A DNA stretch of 64,000 bases from positions 21,709,501 through 21,773,500 of the forward strand of contig NC_088310.1 in NCBI RefSeq assembly GCF_910592395.1, given 5' to 3'. A program made the translations under genes and the position numbers. Positions 35,513 through 46,639 of the stretch are shown here, in pieces. The stretch's first letter is position 1; each line of letters begins with the position of its first letter. The notes under the pieces were generated by a model. The model was not told the DNA's origin. It did not search any database and saw nothing but the letters and a program-made list of their open reading frames with translations. The DNA comes from Lineus longissimus. Lineage: Eukaryota; Nemertea; Pilidiophora; Heteronemertea; Lineidae.

Positions 35513-35581
35513 AAAAGCATGGAACAATATTTGAGGAGTGTGAATGCAAAAAGCATGGAACTCTATGATGAGTGTTAATGC
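35513..35581. repeat. diverged tandem duplication, about 35 bp
   Basis: Two adjacent copies (35513-35547, 35548-35581) share AAAAGCATGGAAC at the start and AGTGTKAATGC at the end, with a changed centre. Confidence 0.68.
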
Positions 35582-35599
35582 AGTTGTTTTTCTTTGCTT

Positions 35600-38500
35600 A
35601 GAAATTCCACACGCTTGATAGTCACCCTGCAACATCGGAGCTGTAGCTGGACCTTTCCCCCCACTGGTATTATTGAAAATGTGTTCTTTATTTATATGTT
35701 TATCTCATATAGACTATTTTACCATATATCTTTTAATGTGCACTGCCCCATCCTGCTCCTCCAGCCTATCCCTCTCTGAAATTGATATAAAACCTGAAGA
35801 GTCCTGTTCTGAAAGGGTTAATGTTCCTACTGGCCTTTAATTAAGTTTCCCAGAATCTTAGAGAGTCTGAGTGCTTTATGTTGAAATAAAAGATAGTATT
35901 CTATAAGACTTAATCAAGTAATGAAATAGTCTGACTGGCCGTGACGCAGGTAGCGCCTGGCGAGTTGGCCTTTCATCTGGCGAACAATTCATTTGTCTTT
36001 TAATATTGCTGAGAGCTGCAGATCATTGATAGCCTAAACCTCACGGCTGGGCCACATGGGTCTTTCAAGACAGGTTGATTGAAATTGTCAAGGTAAAGTC
36101 AAATTACACATGAATATTTTTAATTCAAAGGCCACTTTAATCATCGGCGACCAGTTCGCCATCCGATGTCTAGGTGATTGAAGACTTTGGTATTTGGTTC
36201 TAAAACTTCAATGGCGATTTTCAATCCATAAGATTATTGCTTTGGTGAATAGACATGAGGCTTGGGGAAGGAAACTTTGATGTAATCGTAGGTAAAGGAA
36301 TCAAAGGTGAATATAAAAAAACCGTTGAAAGAAGGCAAATGTGTCGAATGAATTGTGCCCTGATGACCTGATCATATTGTGTTGCTGAAAGGAATTGATA
36401 AACCTTCTATTCCAAACATGGAATAAAGAAAACAGTGACTGAATGACAAAAAATGAGATGCTGGATTATCTGGGATTTTTCAAAAATGGGTGCCAAAGTG
36501 TTTGCCAGCATCGATGCTTTTATTGCACCAATTAAACCAACTAAAAAACACGATCCTGAAAAAGTTGCTTCTTTATCAGACTCATATTCATTTAATCGAG
36601 GTGAACCAGGAAGAGTTAAATAGCCCCACTTCCATTAAAATGATGTTTTAGGCATTTTCTTAATCAAATCAAGTTCATGATTGAATAAAAGGCTTTTTCC
36701 AGTTTGACACGAAAGAGCTTTGATAGTTGTTTATTTGTAGTCTGTAAGATTAGACTTCATTGCTGGTGTTCTAAATTGAGATTGAAAACTATTTACTGCT
36801 ACAGGATCGACATTAACATCATTTTTGGCAGGTGTAAGGTGTGAGAGCTTTTTTGACGCAGTCGGTCAATAACTGATGTTGATTACCAATGGGTTTTTCT
36901 TTGATTCGCACTATATGGTCAAACAATGATTCAAAACAACTATCAAATGGATGTTTCCTTTTCTGGGCACTTTTTCTCACTGTAACAGCCGACAATAAAA
37001 TGAGAATGTTCAAAGTTTTACAAGTGTGCAGAACATGCTGCAAGCTTGCCGTAACTTTTTGCATAGCATCAAAAGTGAGCCTGCTTAAACACATTGAAGG
37101 ATTTTTAACTCGTTCCATGTCTCGTGTTAAAGCTTGATGGTTTATCCTGGTTAATCCATTGGAATGACTGAGTGGGTTACTGTGCTACTTCAAGGAAAGT
37201 TAAACTTCAAGCAGTGGCAGAGTTCTTTGGTTTATCATCTGAGAGCCACCTCATCCTCTCCTTGCATTACTGACACAACATATAAATATAGCAAAGTACG
37301 CTTTGTTTGAGCATATTATTTTCGAATAAGCTGTAAGTTTGGTTTCTTCTGATATCAAAGAAGCACCTCACACTTGCTGTAGTTATCGCTTTGAACATAA
37401 CATAGAAGGTTGGTCCTACCTTTGTTTTATATTAGGCTGTTTGTGTGAACCAAAAGTTATTCTTATTTATCCAAACAAGATCTTTGTATTCTCTCGGTCC
37501 GATATTTCAGTCTTTATTATTAAGTGAGATGTTATGATTTATCTAGGAAAGCTGTCATGTCTTCTGCAACTGACATGCTTAATACATCGTATTCCAAACA
37601 TCATTCACCTTTTGGCCAAAACATATTTTGACACCTTGCTTTTATACATTAAAGAGCTTAAATATGGTTGTCGCTTCATTTACCTTTCTTTAAAAAACAC
37701 GTCAAGTTTGAAATACCTTCCTAATCTTGGCTTCCTTTGCAAATTTGCTGACATTCTCACAAGATCTCCATTCAATCCAAAATGTCGTTGATATTTCAAA
37801 TGCTGGATATATAATTTCAGTTCTGATAAGCTTTCATTACTGTGCAGTTTCAACCAATTTGCTACAAATGACCCCATGGTCAAAATGTCACACCATTGTT
37901 TAAATCTATTTTCATTTTCACCATGGCGCTAATACGGGTCAGCCTCTTGGGGGTTAAAAGTCATCACGTTTTGTCTCAGGTTATCACCTTTGTCTTTTCG
38001 AACATGTGACGTATATTATAATAAGTAAACAACTTAACTAGCTGAAATAAAGTAAAGTGACAAGTTCCTCTTCAAAGACGTTAGACTGATCGAGTGAAAT
38101 TTGAAACTAATTATCAAGGGGCAGGCAGCGGTGAAGATTAACTCTGTAGCTTAGGGAGGCAAAGGTTACACCACGGCCACGAGTGATTGCTGCGAGCTGG
38201 ATAGGTCACTGATGGTCCCTCGGAAACACCTCCGAAGACTTCAGCTCATTTTCTTGTCCATGTCTATGGACATAGTGAAATTCTGTGGTAATTGCATTGA
38301 AACTATCACCATCACCTCGTATCCCATTGGATTAGCACTTCTAGTATTTCTTTGGTACTTGTGTATAAAGTCAGAATGGTCATACTACAGATCAAGGGTT
38401 TCATTGTAATAATTTGCAAGATAGTTCCTGTCTCAGTTATAAATGTATGGAAATCAAACACCGTTAACATTGATAGTTTTATTATTGACACCTGTGTTCA

Positions 38501-39230
38501 GAAATAAACCAAATGTTGTTATCAGCTTTTCAAGAAAGGTTCTCTAAACCGGAAATAATATTCAGCGTTTTTTTCGGTATAATGGACTTTTCAAAAATGA
38601 ATAAACAACCAGGCCTTCTATTGAGTGTATGAAAGTGGTCATTATGTTTTGTGATACTAACAAAATGATCATGTTTGGTGGTTATTCCAAGACAGATCTC
38701 TGGAGATGCGAGGAAGGAATACATTGACGACTGCTAATTGCTTGGTCTCTTCTCTCCTACTTGTCGTGTCTCATGAATGAAACCTACCTAGTCGTAAGGT
38801 TGTTAAGGCCTTAATTTCCTCATGAGCTTTAGGAAAACCTCACGACAAAAGGATGATTATTCAAAAACAGGGTAAAAACAGACACAGTAAGGTTACCGGG
38901 TCACCTGCCTTTGAAACGCATCCCCTTGAAAAGGACAAAGGACCCCATGTAATTTCTGATAGTAATTCACGACCTGCTCTGGGGGGTTGCTACACATTGA
39001 CCTGCCCTGGGTAGATTGATGAGGCATGGCATATAATGTTGTAAAGTTTTTCATACGTTTCTTGGAAGATTTTCTAAGACGGAAGATGTATGCAGAGTCT
39101 TGTACGAACTTCTTGTTGAGTCATTTTTCCTAATAGGAAATTGATATCAAGCAGATGTTATAAACCTGAACCAAGAACTATAAGATTGACCTTTTTCTGT
39201 TAGCAACTAGCTATGTGGGAGCTAAATCAC
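35600..39230. other. no convincing gene
   Basis: AT-rich. Minus-strand open frames at 36819-37118 and 37680-37883 look somewhat protein-like but have no splice sites and low G-first content. A region at 35935-36010 is slightly G+C-rich without a feature. Confidence 0.4.
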
Positions 39231-39237
39231 TTTTTTG

Positions 39238-39549
39238 TTATTCAGGGTGAATGGGTATTACAAGAATAATGTGATAATTCAATAAAGCACTGTCAGCAAT
39301 TTCAAAATGAAGTCTGGGTTTTTTACCCAAACCGTCCATCTTTGGTTTTGTTCCAAACAAAACGTTTCTCTTTTCACAACAATATTCCGAAACCTTCACC
39401 ACAAAGATCTGACTCAACGATTCGGTCACTGTGTTGCTGCTTTCACAGGTTGTGTGGTTCGTTACCAGCGCCAATGAAAGCCACGTGGTTTGATTCCCGC
39501 TGAAACTAATCTTAACGGTATCAAATATTTTCACATGATACATGTTGCC
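39238..39549 (-). CDS. candidate terminal exon, possible surface protein
   Basis: Very good acceptor (CTCTTCCTTGTCAAAATGCAG, AG at 39551-39550) and a phase-0 frame of 103 codons to TAA, one of the longest here that starts at a splice site. RNY is about 31%, G-first about 25%. Residues near the start (NMYHVKIFDTVKISFSG) and two glycosylation sequons (NQT, NHT) fit a beta-sandwich ectodomain. Cys occur at TTCESS and EYCCEK. The end is hydrophobic (YHIILVIPIHPE). No family is recognised. An ATG lies two codons upstream of the acceptor boundary, so an unspliced start is also possible. Confidence 0.42.
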   Translation of the reverse strand, partial: GNMYHVKIFDTVKISFSGNQTTWLSLALVTNHTTCESSNTVTESLSQIFVVKVSEYCCEKRNVLFGTKPKMDGLGKKPRLHFEIADSALLNYHIILVIPIHPE

Positions 39550-40689
39550 CTGCATTTTGACAAGGAAGAGTTATAATCAACAAACTATGGCGTTTCATTA
39601 GACAAAAATGCTAAAATACTGTCAACCTCAACAGTTGACAGCCTTGCAGCTTCATTTGAAATTATGTAGACCCATGGATATTGCTGGCACAATTATAGAA
39701 AGTTCATATTATGCTTGAAGATGCCAAAGAAAACAACGTTGGGCAAATAGTGCTAGAAGCTGGGATATCACACTTGATTGAATAGCAACTTCATAAAGAA
39801 CTCGGCCGAAATATTGATTAGAACTCAGCGGAATGCAAATTTTACATCAAACTTTTGACACCTTAGATGACATTGCGTAAATAAGATTCGTATCCTCAGG
39901 ACACCCATCCGCTCACCAAAATGACTTTAACTCTGTAAAAAACGTTGGACCTAGTAATGCAACTTTGGCAAATATTGGTGCTAAGTTTTAATGATATGAG
40001 CTATGTTGATTTCACTGAACAACGCCTTAGAGTCATGAATATTTTGTATAGCGCAGTGTGCACTGTCTCTGGTCTATTTTGGTTGGAAATTAGTGCCCCA
40101 GCCAGGAATATTTACTTACAATTTTCGTTAATGAGTGTCTATTTGTTCTGGGCGACTCCATCATCAAGAAGATAGCTTAATGACATAAAACGTCCAACTT
40201 TCTTCCTATTGACATTCTCCGAAAGCAAATTACTGTTTATATACTTGTGTTCTTTGGTTAGGGCGAAAACCGGTACTTAATGATCTGAGTAATGAACGAG
40301 TGTCCATTCTGCAATCTTACAAAATAGATGTGTCATCTTGTCGGGGGCTGGGTCCATAATTAATTGCAAACACATGTTCCATCACCATTAGGTGTGTGCA
40401 GGACAGTTTTGACTTAATCATCTGTGTGTGAATATCTATTGTCTTAAATAGGATAAGTACTGGACAAATGTAAATAACTTGGCAGTCCACAAGCACAAGA
40501 TAAAATGTTTTCCTGTTTCCATGTGCACCGAAATTGATCTCAACGCAAACAATTTATGTTGGGCAAAAAAGTATTGTCATGATGATGTCGTGCCTTCTTA
40601 GTTGTTTTTGTCTCAACGCTTTTTGTGACGAGAAGTGTGGTTCCTAAATTTGGATGATAGACTAACGTCAAGGAAAATAGCGGATGCAT

Positions 40690-40800
40690 CTTAGGAGCCA
40701 CAGCCGTGTAGTTGCTCGGGCATCAAGTCTTACAGTCGAGATGTCACTGGTTCGATCTCTAGGGTCGACATTAGACTCTATGTAGGTCTATTTGTCTTAC
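40690..40800 (+). mobile_element. tRNA-like SINE head
   Basis: The sequence from GCCGTGTAGTTGCTCGG through CTTACAGTCGAGATG to ACTGGTTCGATCTC (B box near 40748-40759) reads like a degenerate tRNA with D-arm, anticodon-arm and T-arm order kept. It is followed by a short body to about 40860 without a clear tail. It does not fold as a functional tRNA (T-stem broken) and differs from the SINE at 25.5 kb, so it may be a second SINE family or a tRNA relic. Confidence 0.42.
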
Positions 40801-40950
40801 TTGCTTCGTCGCTCCACACTGGTGTACATCGTTAGCAGTCAATAATACGGTTGTAAGGTGATCGTGAAGCAAATCGAAGTTTCAGGAAAGACCGGGGTAA
40901 AGCCTAAAGGTAGTATGGTCAGACGATAACCCTGCCATTGTTGTTGTCAG

Positions 40951-41045
40951 TTTACACCACCCATTTTTTTAAATCGGACAATAACAAAGCATCCTACTTC
41001 CAAATACGGCCAGGTCATCCCATCATTGTTCAGATCAGAGGCAAG
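40951..41045 (+). CDS. candidate internal exon
   Basis: Strong acceptor (CCTGCCATTGTTGTTGTCAG, ending 40950), two bases, then 31 codons to an AAG|GTCCCC donor. Product stretches: FFKSDNNKASYFQIRPG and IIVQIRGK. The frame continues open to 41150. It lies 0.1-0.2 kb after the SINE-like head, so part of the tract could belong to that element. Confidence 0.32.
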
Positions 41046-42029
41046 GTCCCCAGTGTACATCGCTATAAAAAATTTGATTACAGGTCGAAAATAGACCTGG
41101 AAACCTCATCAGCGTGCATCCTTCTAATTCGAATAGAGTCATGTCACTGAGATTTCCTGGACATTGCGTGTCTCATCCGGGGGAAATTTGCCTCTTCTCA
41201 AGCTAATCAAATAGAATCAAACTGCTCATTGCAGCGCAATTAGATTTGGGGCCGGGAAAGGGAATAGAAAACATATCTGGTCAATCGGGATGGTTAGTAG
41301 GTGGAATTGTTGGTTCTTTAAAGTGAGACACATCTAATCTGCCTAGACATTGGTATATACTATGGCTGCTAAAGGCACATACTCTAAATGCTGCATTTTT
41401 TGCCTTGTGCATGGATTCAGGAATATCTGAAAAAATACCCTAAATACTGTCAACTCCCCGCCATGGTAGTTTATCTGAAAGCCTTCGATCGGCAATTTTA
41501 CATTTAGCAACAAATTTTGTGAATGGTATATATCTTATAGAGACGTGAGCCCTTTGGGGTTTGTCACACCGAGCCTGGAACTTATAGTAACAAATAATTG
41601 CTGTTTCTCCCTTTCAGCCTTTAAGACGGTTTTTTCTATGAATTGATGCAATAACACACTTCACAGACTTAGTCATAAGTAGTACCAGTCATTTGGGACT
41701 GGATCTGTATATGTTTATAGGAGCAAATCTATGACGACCAAATCTCTCGATTCACCAGTTATCATATCGTCACCCTCATAAAATAAATGTCTAAGTTATA
41801 TTTTTGCGAAATTGATATCGTCGCCTAAGTCAGCTCTTTACCACAGGAAGAACCTGGTGTGTAGGAAGGTCAATGGAATGACTGCCTCAGTCAAGCTTGG
41901 AACTTATCTAACACCCAATAAGACATATCATCAATTGCATGTTCATTGTCATGTTTAACATGTTATTCTTAGTTAGCTGCAAGATAAATTTGAACTAGTT
42001 AGGGAATGAATAATTTTTTTCCGTTTTTC

Positions 42030-42326
42030 TCAAAAGTGGAAAATATGACTTTGGCAATTATTTTTGAATGTGTTTTGAAGTTGACGATAGGTATATTGCA
42101 CTTGGGATTTAAGGAAATGATTAAAATCTATACTAGCCATATGAATGAAGTCTGTGGCCAACGCGTGCATATTTCCCTCAGCAGACATCAGATATTTGCT
42201 AATTTGCCTGACGTGCAAGGTTGGCAGGTGCAAAAAACCTCTCGGTAATAACCTCCCATCTGCACCCGCTAGTTTGTAAATATTCCTGATGAGGGGAAGC
42301 TGGCTACAGTCGTGATGAGCCATATC
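42030..42326 (-). CDS. candidate exon after a strong acceptor
   Basis: GATCGTCCCCCACTGTCCAG (AG at 42328-42327) opens a phase-0 frame of 98 codons. The first 70 are the more coding-like (about a quarter start with G): DMAHHDCSQLPLIRNIYKLA, GRLLPRGFLHLPTL, SAEGNMHALATDF. The last 25 are poorer, so a donor may lie before the TGA. It is close to another minus-strand candidate (42658-42775), but their phases do not join directly. Family unknown. Confidence 0.4.
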   Translation of the reverse strand, partial: DMAHHDCSQLPLIRNIYKLAGADGRLLPRGFLHLPTLHVRQISKYLMSAEGNMHALATDFIHMASIDFNHFLKSQVQYTYRQLQNTFKNNCQSHIFHF

Positions 42327-42657
42327 CTGGACAGTGGGGGACGATCTCAAAATTTAAGCACATTTTCACAGTGTCCCTTTCTGTCAAAGATATGGTGATG
42401 GTATTACGCTGGCTACAGTCACGATGCATCATTGGCAGTAGCGATGTTGAAAAGGTCTGATTAAGGCATTTCAGTGCGTTTCATTGGATTAAGTGTCCAC
42501 CATGCTGACTTTGTCTGATACTATAATGGTATATTCTAGAATGGTCATGTTAACCAAAGACTGCGTTCGCCAGTCACCAGACAGATTTTAAGATGGCCCC
42601 TATAGATCATGTGATGCCATTACACATGAGCGCTGGCCACATTGCATGCCGATCAAC

Positions 42658-42775
42658 CTGAAACGCTTCTGAAAAAAACTTGTGCTCCGTGTTGACATTA
42701 GCTTGGGTCGTATTGGCAAGAGAGGCGTGATTGGAATTGATGAGCAAGCGCTTATCTTCATGGCCAAATTAAAGG
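42658..42775 (-). CDS. candidate internal exon, both sites present
   Basis: Acceptor CATCTCGTGTCTGCAG (AG at 42777-42776) and donor TTTCAG|GTTGAT enclose two bases, 38 codons and two bases. Only one frame is open across it. The product is basic with Ser/Pro (FNLAMKISACSSIPITPLL, then MSTRSTSFFQKRF). No family recognised. Confidence 0.37.
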
Positions 42776-43621
42776 CTGCAGACACGAGATGATCATTGGT
42801 ATTACTTGGGAACGTGGCGCTGTGGGGAGATTTTGAGAGAGATGACTTTCAAGAAGACATTTGAGGCAAGAAATGTAAAAAATGCCAATTGATGAAGTTG
42901 GTTGATGAAAGGATTGGTTTGAGAGTGGACTATCTCTAATCGAGTTCGTAACATTTTGCAGCCTTTACCTCACTTTTCTCTGTGTCTATTTTAGTTTTGG
43001 TAAAAGACAAAAACTATAAAATTGTGTAATGCCGGCGCATATGATAAGACTTCTGAACATGCTGGTTCGATTATGGCTGTGGGCAATTGGAGTTTCAACA
43101 ATTTTAGTTTCAAAAGGATGTTTTCTTGTGTTGTGGAAATTAGTTTCCCATGCACGGATATCAAGATCAAAATTTGATTTAAAAAACAACTCGAAAACCG
43201 ACTATGATTATTAAATACATGAACAAAGTTCTTTTTGTCAATAGCTAAGTGGCAATAACATATACATTTGTTACAAAAAATTATTGTGATATTGCCAATG
43301 ATGATCACTTGCTCTAATCCCAGCTCAGGACCGCTGGTTGCAACTTGAATCAGTCCAGATAGTAATGCATTATGGGCTAATCATACGCCACATTCCAAAA
43401 TGAAATTACTCTCTTCTTTGAATGATACTTTGTCCGCTATCATATTATACATAAGTGACAGGGATATTATGGGCTGATGCTTATGTTATGGAATGAGGAT
43501 TGTGACAGAACATGCTCACGTTATTTCTATCGTAACAAGTACTAATAGTCGAAAATTTGCATGAGTAGGTTTAGTTACTTACTTTAGTATTAGACATATT
43601 AACCCGTGGGCGGTCCAGGAG

Positions 43622-43725
43622 TCAAGGAAGAGGCCACAAAGAAGTCTCAGGTTATAAAAGAGGGCCATGTCCTTCAAGGAAGAGGCCACAAAGAAGTCTC
43701 AGGTTATAAAAGAGGGCCATGTCCT
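43622..43725 (+). repeat. perfect 52-bp tandem duplication carrying a TATA box
   Basis: Copies 43622-43673 and 43674-43725 are identical over all 52 bases. Each contains the canonical TATA sequence TATAAAAG (43653-43660 and 43705-43712) followed by AGGGCCATG. Because 52 is not a multiple of three, any frame through it shifts between copies. The second copy creates a short frame beginning at the ATG of the first (MSFKEEATKKSQV), ending near a TTG|GTGAAT donor-like site. Perfect identity implies a recent event or an assembly artefact. Confidence 0.93.
43653..43712 (+). promoter_or_regulatory. duplicated TATA boxes, possible core promoter
   Basis: Two copies of TATAAAAG spaced 52 bp apart. If used, start sites would fall near 43683-43690 and 43735-43742, upstream of the small ORF at 43858. 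There is no independent support such as an initiator of known activity. Confidence 0.3.
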
Positions 43726-43857
43726 GTCATTTGTGGCGGAAGTTAATTCTTGGTGAATTTCGGAAATAATTTTCCTCAAAAAAGGATACGCCACCCGTGC
43801 CTCTGACCTTGCTCTGTCTGAAAGTGGTATCTATAACTATTCCAGCTTTCAACATAT

Positions 43858-44001
43858 ATGATGATGATAGAGGAAACATCAGTTTTGTATAGTATCGAGA
43901 AGCTTCACGTTCAGCTCATCACTTCAGTAGTGAGTCTGGCACCTCAACAGCAAGATAAACGCAGCAAATGTGATGCACACATGTGCCATTTAAAAAAGTG
44001 A
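43858..44001 (+). CDS. small ORF downstream of the TATA duplication
   Basis: Starts with three consecutive ATG codons and gives 47 residues: MMMIEETSVLYSIEKL, a hydrophobic middle (ITSVVSL), then a polar part QQQDKRSKCDAHMCHLKK with two Cys and two His. It lies about 120 bp after the second TATA box, a plausible leader length. It is short and could be non-coding. Confidence 0.25.
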   Translation: MMMIEETSVLYSIEKLHVQLITSVVSLAPQQQDKRSKCDAHMCHLKK

Positions 44002-44898
44002 TGTCAACCAACAAAAGCAGAATGGCTCAGGACCGGGCCCCACGAGAACGACACATTTCAAGATGACACCAGAATCTTAACACGTGCACTTGGATTCCTA
44101 AGAGCAATCTTGTTATGTGGGTATGTCAGTGTAAGGGTCATTAGATCATCGGCTCAGAGAGACTTATATCTTTATTGAAAACATTTTCCAATCTAAAAGA
44201 CGTTTCGTGGCTTTAAGGATTTCTTCACCAGTATTGAAAAGCACAAGATCTGTATGTTTGTCTTGCAATTCAAATCTTCTTGTATTTTGAGTTGGTGATA
44301 ATTGCTCGACAATTTCATATCGGACCCAACAGAGTTACCAATATTGTCGTCCTGGCATCTAATTTCTGCGAATATCATGCAGTTGAATTGAATAATGATA
44401 AAAGCAGTGTTTACCATGTTAGAAGTAGTGTAACTTTTGTCTCAAGACAGAAGAAGGACAAGATAGTTATTAGATCGGCCAGATCTTGATCAGAAGTTGG
44501 AGCGCCTTAAGTTAAGATTTGAGACACTTGAGTAGTTGGCAATCATTGGGAGTCGCCGATAAGAGAGTTGGTAGATGAAAGTATTATGGTGATGTCAATA
44601 TAGGAGTCAGCTGAGTAGGTCTTGGTTTAAAGGAAGTAATCAAAATGAAATAAACGTATGCATGAAGAGACCAACCCTTTTGGGATTCTAATAAACATGC
44701 ATTTCATTGGGTCAGTCGAGATATTTCAACCATTTACCAAGTGCCATGACTCCCGGACCTTATCCTTCGTCTGCTAAGACTTGAAGGTGAGAGGTAACTT
44801 TATGGTGGAGTGTTCACTATAGTTTTGCTATATTCACCTTTCTGATCTACATTTAACATTTGTGTAGAATGGAAAGTTAGGGACCCGTACATCTTTAA

Positions 44899-45045
44899 AT
44901 GACTTGCAATCTTTTTGAAGCAAACTGTGTGCTGTGTCTCTTTGAAATCTGTGAATTCTGTTGGAATAACCATTGGAAATTTATTGTGAGTGACCTATGT
45001 CAGTCTCCCAACTCCATTCCTAATCTGTCTCCTGAGGACACCTGA
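44899..45045 (+). CDS. Cys-rich small ORF, 48 residues
   Basis: ATG at 44899 directly after an in-frame TAA, stop at 45043. Seven Cys are packed into the sequence: MTCNLFEANCVLCLFEICEF, then CWNNHW and LCQSPNS, giving C-x6-C-x2-C-x4-C-x2-C spacing before a CW and a late C. The spacing could bind zinc or form disulfides. The N-terminus is not a convincing signal peptide. No homologue is recognised and G-first content is not high. The C-terminal part is Ser/Pro-rich (IPNLSPEDT). Confidence 0.28.
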   Translation: MTCNLFEANCVLCLFEICEFCWNNHWKFIVSDLCQSPNSIPNLSPEDT

Positions 45046-45966
45046 TGACATCCTTTGCTCACACGATGACAACAGAGAGAAGATTTGCGTGTCTTCCGTC
45101 TATCATTTGATTCCCTTACTTTGAACCCTCACGATACAGCTAAAGGTGTTCATTTATCTGATGGTATCCACCCTGGACAAGGGAGACATACAATTTTACA
45201 AATGCCGCTTGGCTGATTGAAGGACCCTCTCTATGATGTTAAATGATGGTAATCACATGGTCGAAAGGGATAAAATGAAGGCTATTCTATGTAATGGAGT
45301 AAAGCATTGATGCTCTTAGATAGATGAATGGGTTGTGTCGTGTCAGTTGTGCTTGCTGGCTGGTGGTTGATTGGGCTTAAAGAGGTGACTAGATAGTATC
45401 TCATTTAATAGTAATGCGTTACCAGTACATTCCCTCCGAGCAAACAGCAAAGTTGTTAATACTAAACAGTCTTTTCCATGATGAAAAAAGTGAAAATGTA
45501 TGTATCGCTTGTTAAGTCCCCTTAAACGAATGTTTAGACCTTGTCCACAGGGAGACTGTTGCTGCCTTTTTTACTGGTCTCGTTGCATACCATTGCCGGC
45601 AAGAGAAAAATCTTCATTACGGACATTACTTTCCGAGATATGAAGGTGAAAGTGCCTGGCCAGATTGTGAAGTCCCCTCTAATTAATGTGTAGACCTTCG
45701 AGCACAGTGCTACTAATGATCCTGACGACTCCCTGGTTTTATGGGTAATCACTCACTGGCCAATCATCAGGCTCATTAGAGAAGGTAATTAAGACCCTGG
45801 TGGTAGAAGCCCAGGCTTCCTCTGCCCTCAGGTTCTCTACTCACTGCATGGGCTTGACTAGCCGGGCATGATATCAATGAACGCAGTAGTAAACTGTGTG
45901 GGGTTCATTAAACACATACAGAGTTGTTGTTGGTGATAATTTGTGGTCCATAGTAGGTAGTCATTG

Positions 45967-46227
45967 ATGTGGTCTCTTTGGTGCTTTATCGTCTTAGTTG
46001 CGGTTATGTCAGTATGGAGAGTGTGTTTGTTAGCTCGCCCTGGACCATTTCATTTGGGATACCTTAATGGGTATATTGGGAGACATCTAAGTTATTTCTT
46101 AAAGAAATATAATATCCGGGCTCTTGCAATGTTGAGAAGTGTGTGGAAGGGAAGACACTGCAAGCTTTTTCTTCCATGCCATGACTGGCTGGGTATGATT
46201 CTTAAACCTCCAAGTGGCGGTCATTAG
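45967..46227 (+). CDS. weak candidate ORF, N-terminal membrane anchor
   Basis: ATG at 45967 and 86 residues. The N-terminus is a hydrophobic anchor (SLWCFIVLVAVMSVWRVCLL) followed by a basic segment, the pattern of a signal-anchor type II protein. The rest includes GRHLSYFLKKYNIRA and a Cys-containing end. About 22% G-first codons is near background. It lies 220 bp before the exon at 46447 on the same strand, but no in-frame splice link is evident. Confidence 0.25.
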   Translation: MWSLWCFIVLVAVMSVWRVCLLARPGPFHLGYLNGYIGRHLSYFLKKYNIRALAMLRSVWKGRHCKLFLPCHDWLGMILKPPSGGH

Positions 46228-46446
46228 CTCCGACGTAATGTTTATTTTTGACCATTCTTTGGCATATGACGGCTTCTTATGCATATTACTAGTATTTGAC
46301 TTTCTTGATTTAATATTCTATCATTGCTCACCAGTGCTTCAGATCACAACGATGAGTATTTATTTTCTGCTATCACCTCCAGAAGCGTAACATCTCCATA
46401 ACTTTACTTGAGGATTAAGTGGTTTCATTACTTTCTGTTTCTGCAG

Positions 46447-46545
46447 GCTAGCGATGTAGAAATCTCGGACGGCATCGATGATCCAAAGCCCCAGGGATCC
46501 AAGAAGACCAAATTTCAAATTCTAATGAACTCGCAGAAAAACTGA
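46447..46545 (+). CDS. candidate terminal exon, strong acceptor
   Basis: ACTTTCTGTTTCTGCAG, one of the best 3' splice sites in the window, is followed in phase 0 by 32 codons and TGA. Only this frame is open. The product is hydrophilic and balanced, ASDVEISDGIDDPKPQG then SKKTKFQILMNSQKN, and nearly 40% of codons are RNY. It looks like the C-terminus of a cytosolic protein. The upstream exon must end in phase 0; none was identified. AATAAA-like signals are not obvious close downstream. Confidence 0.5.
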   Translation, partial: ASDVEISDGIDDPKPQGSKKTKFQILMNSQKN

Positions 46546-46612
46546 TGCATTATTAAACCTAATGATATTGGCTGAATGTGGATTTTTTTTCGGGATATTG
46601 GAAAAGAGGGGA

Positions 46613-46631
46613 TAGAGCTAGAGCTAGAGCG
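46613..46631. repeat. (AGAGCT)3 microsatellite
   Basis: Three copies of the hexamer in the phrase TAGAGCTAGAGCTAGAGC. Confidence 0.8.
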
Positions 46632-46639
46632 AAATGCTT

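Noticed and set aside
36819-37883. Minus-strand ORFs suggesting a decayed transposase
   Set aside because: No DDE-type motif, terminal inverted repeat or target duplication could be seen.
42300-42435. Direct repeat GGCTACAGTCRYGATG (two copies)
   Set aside because: Sixteen bases only; the flanks do not align.
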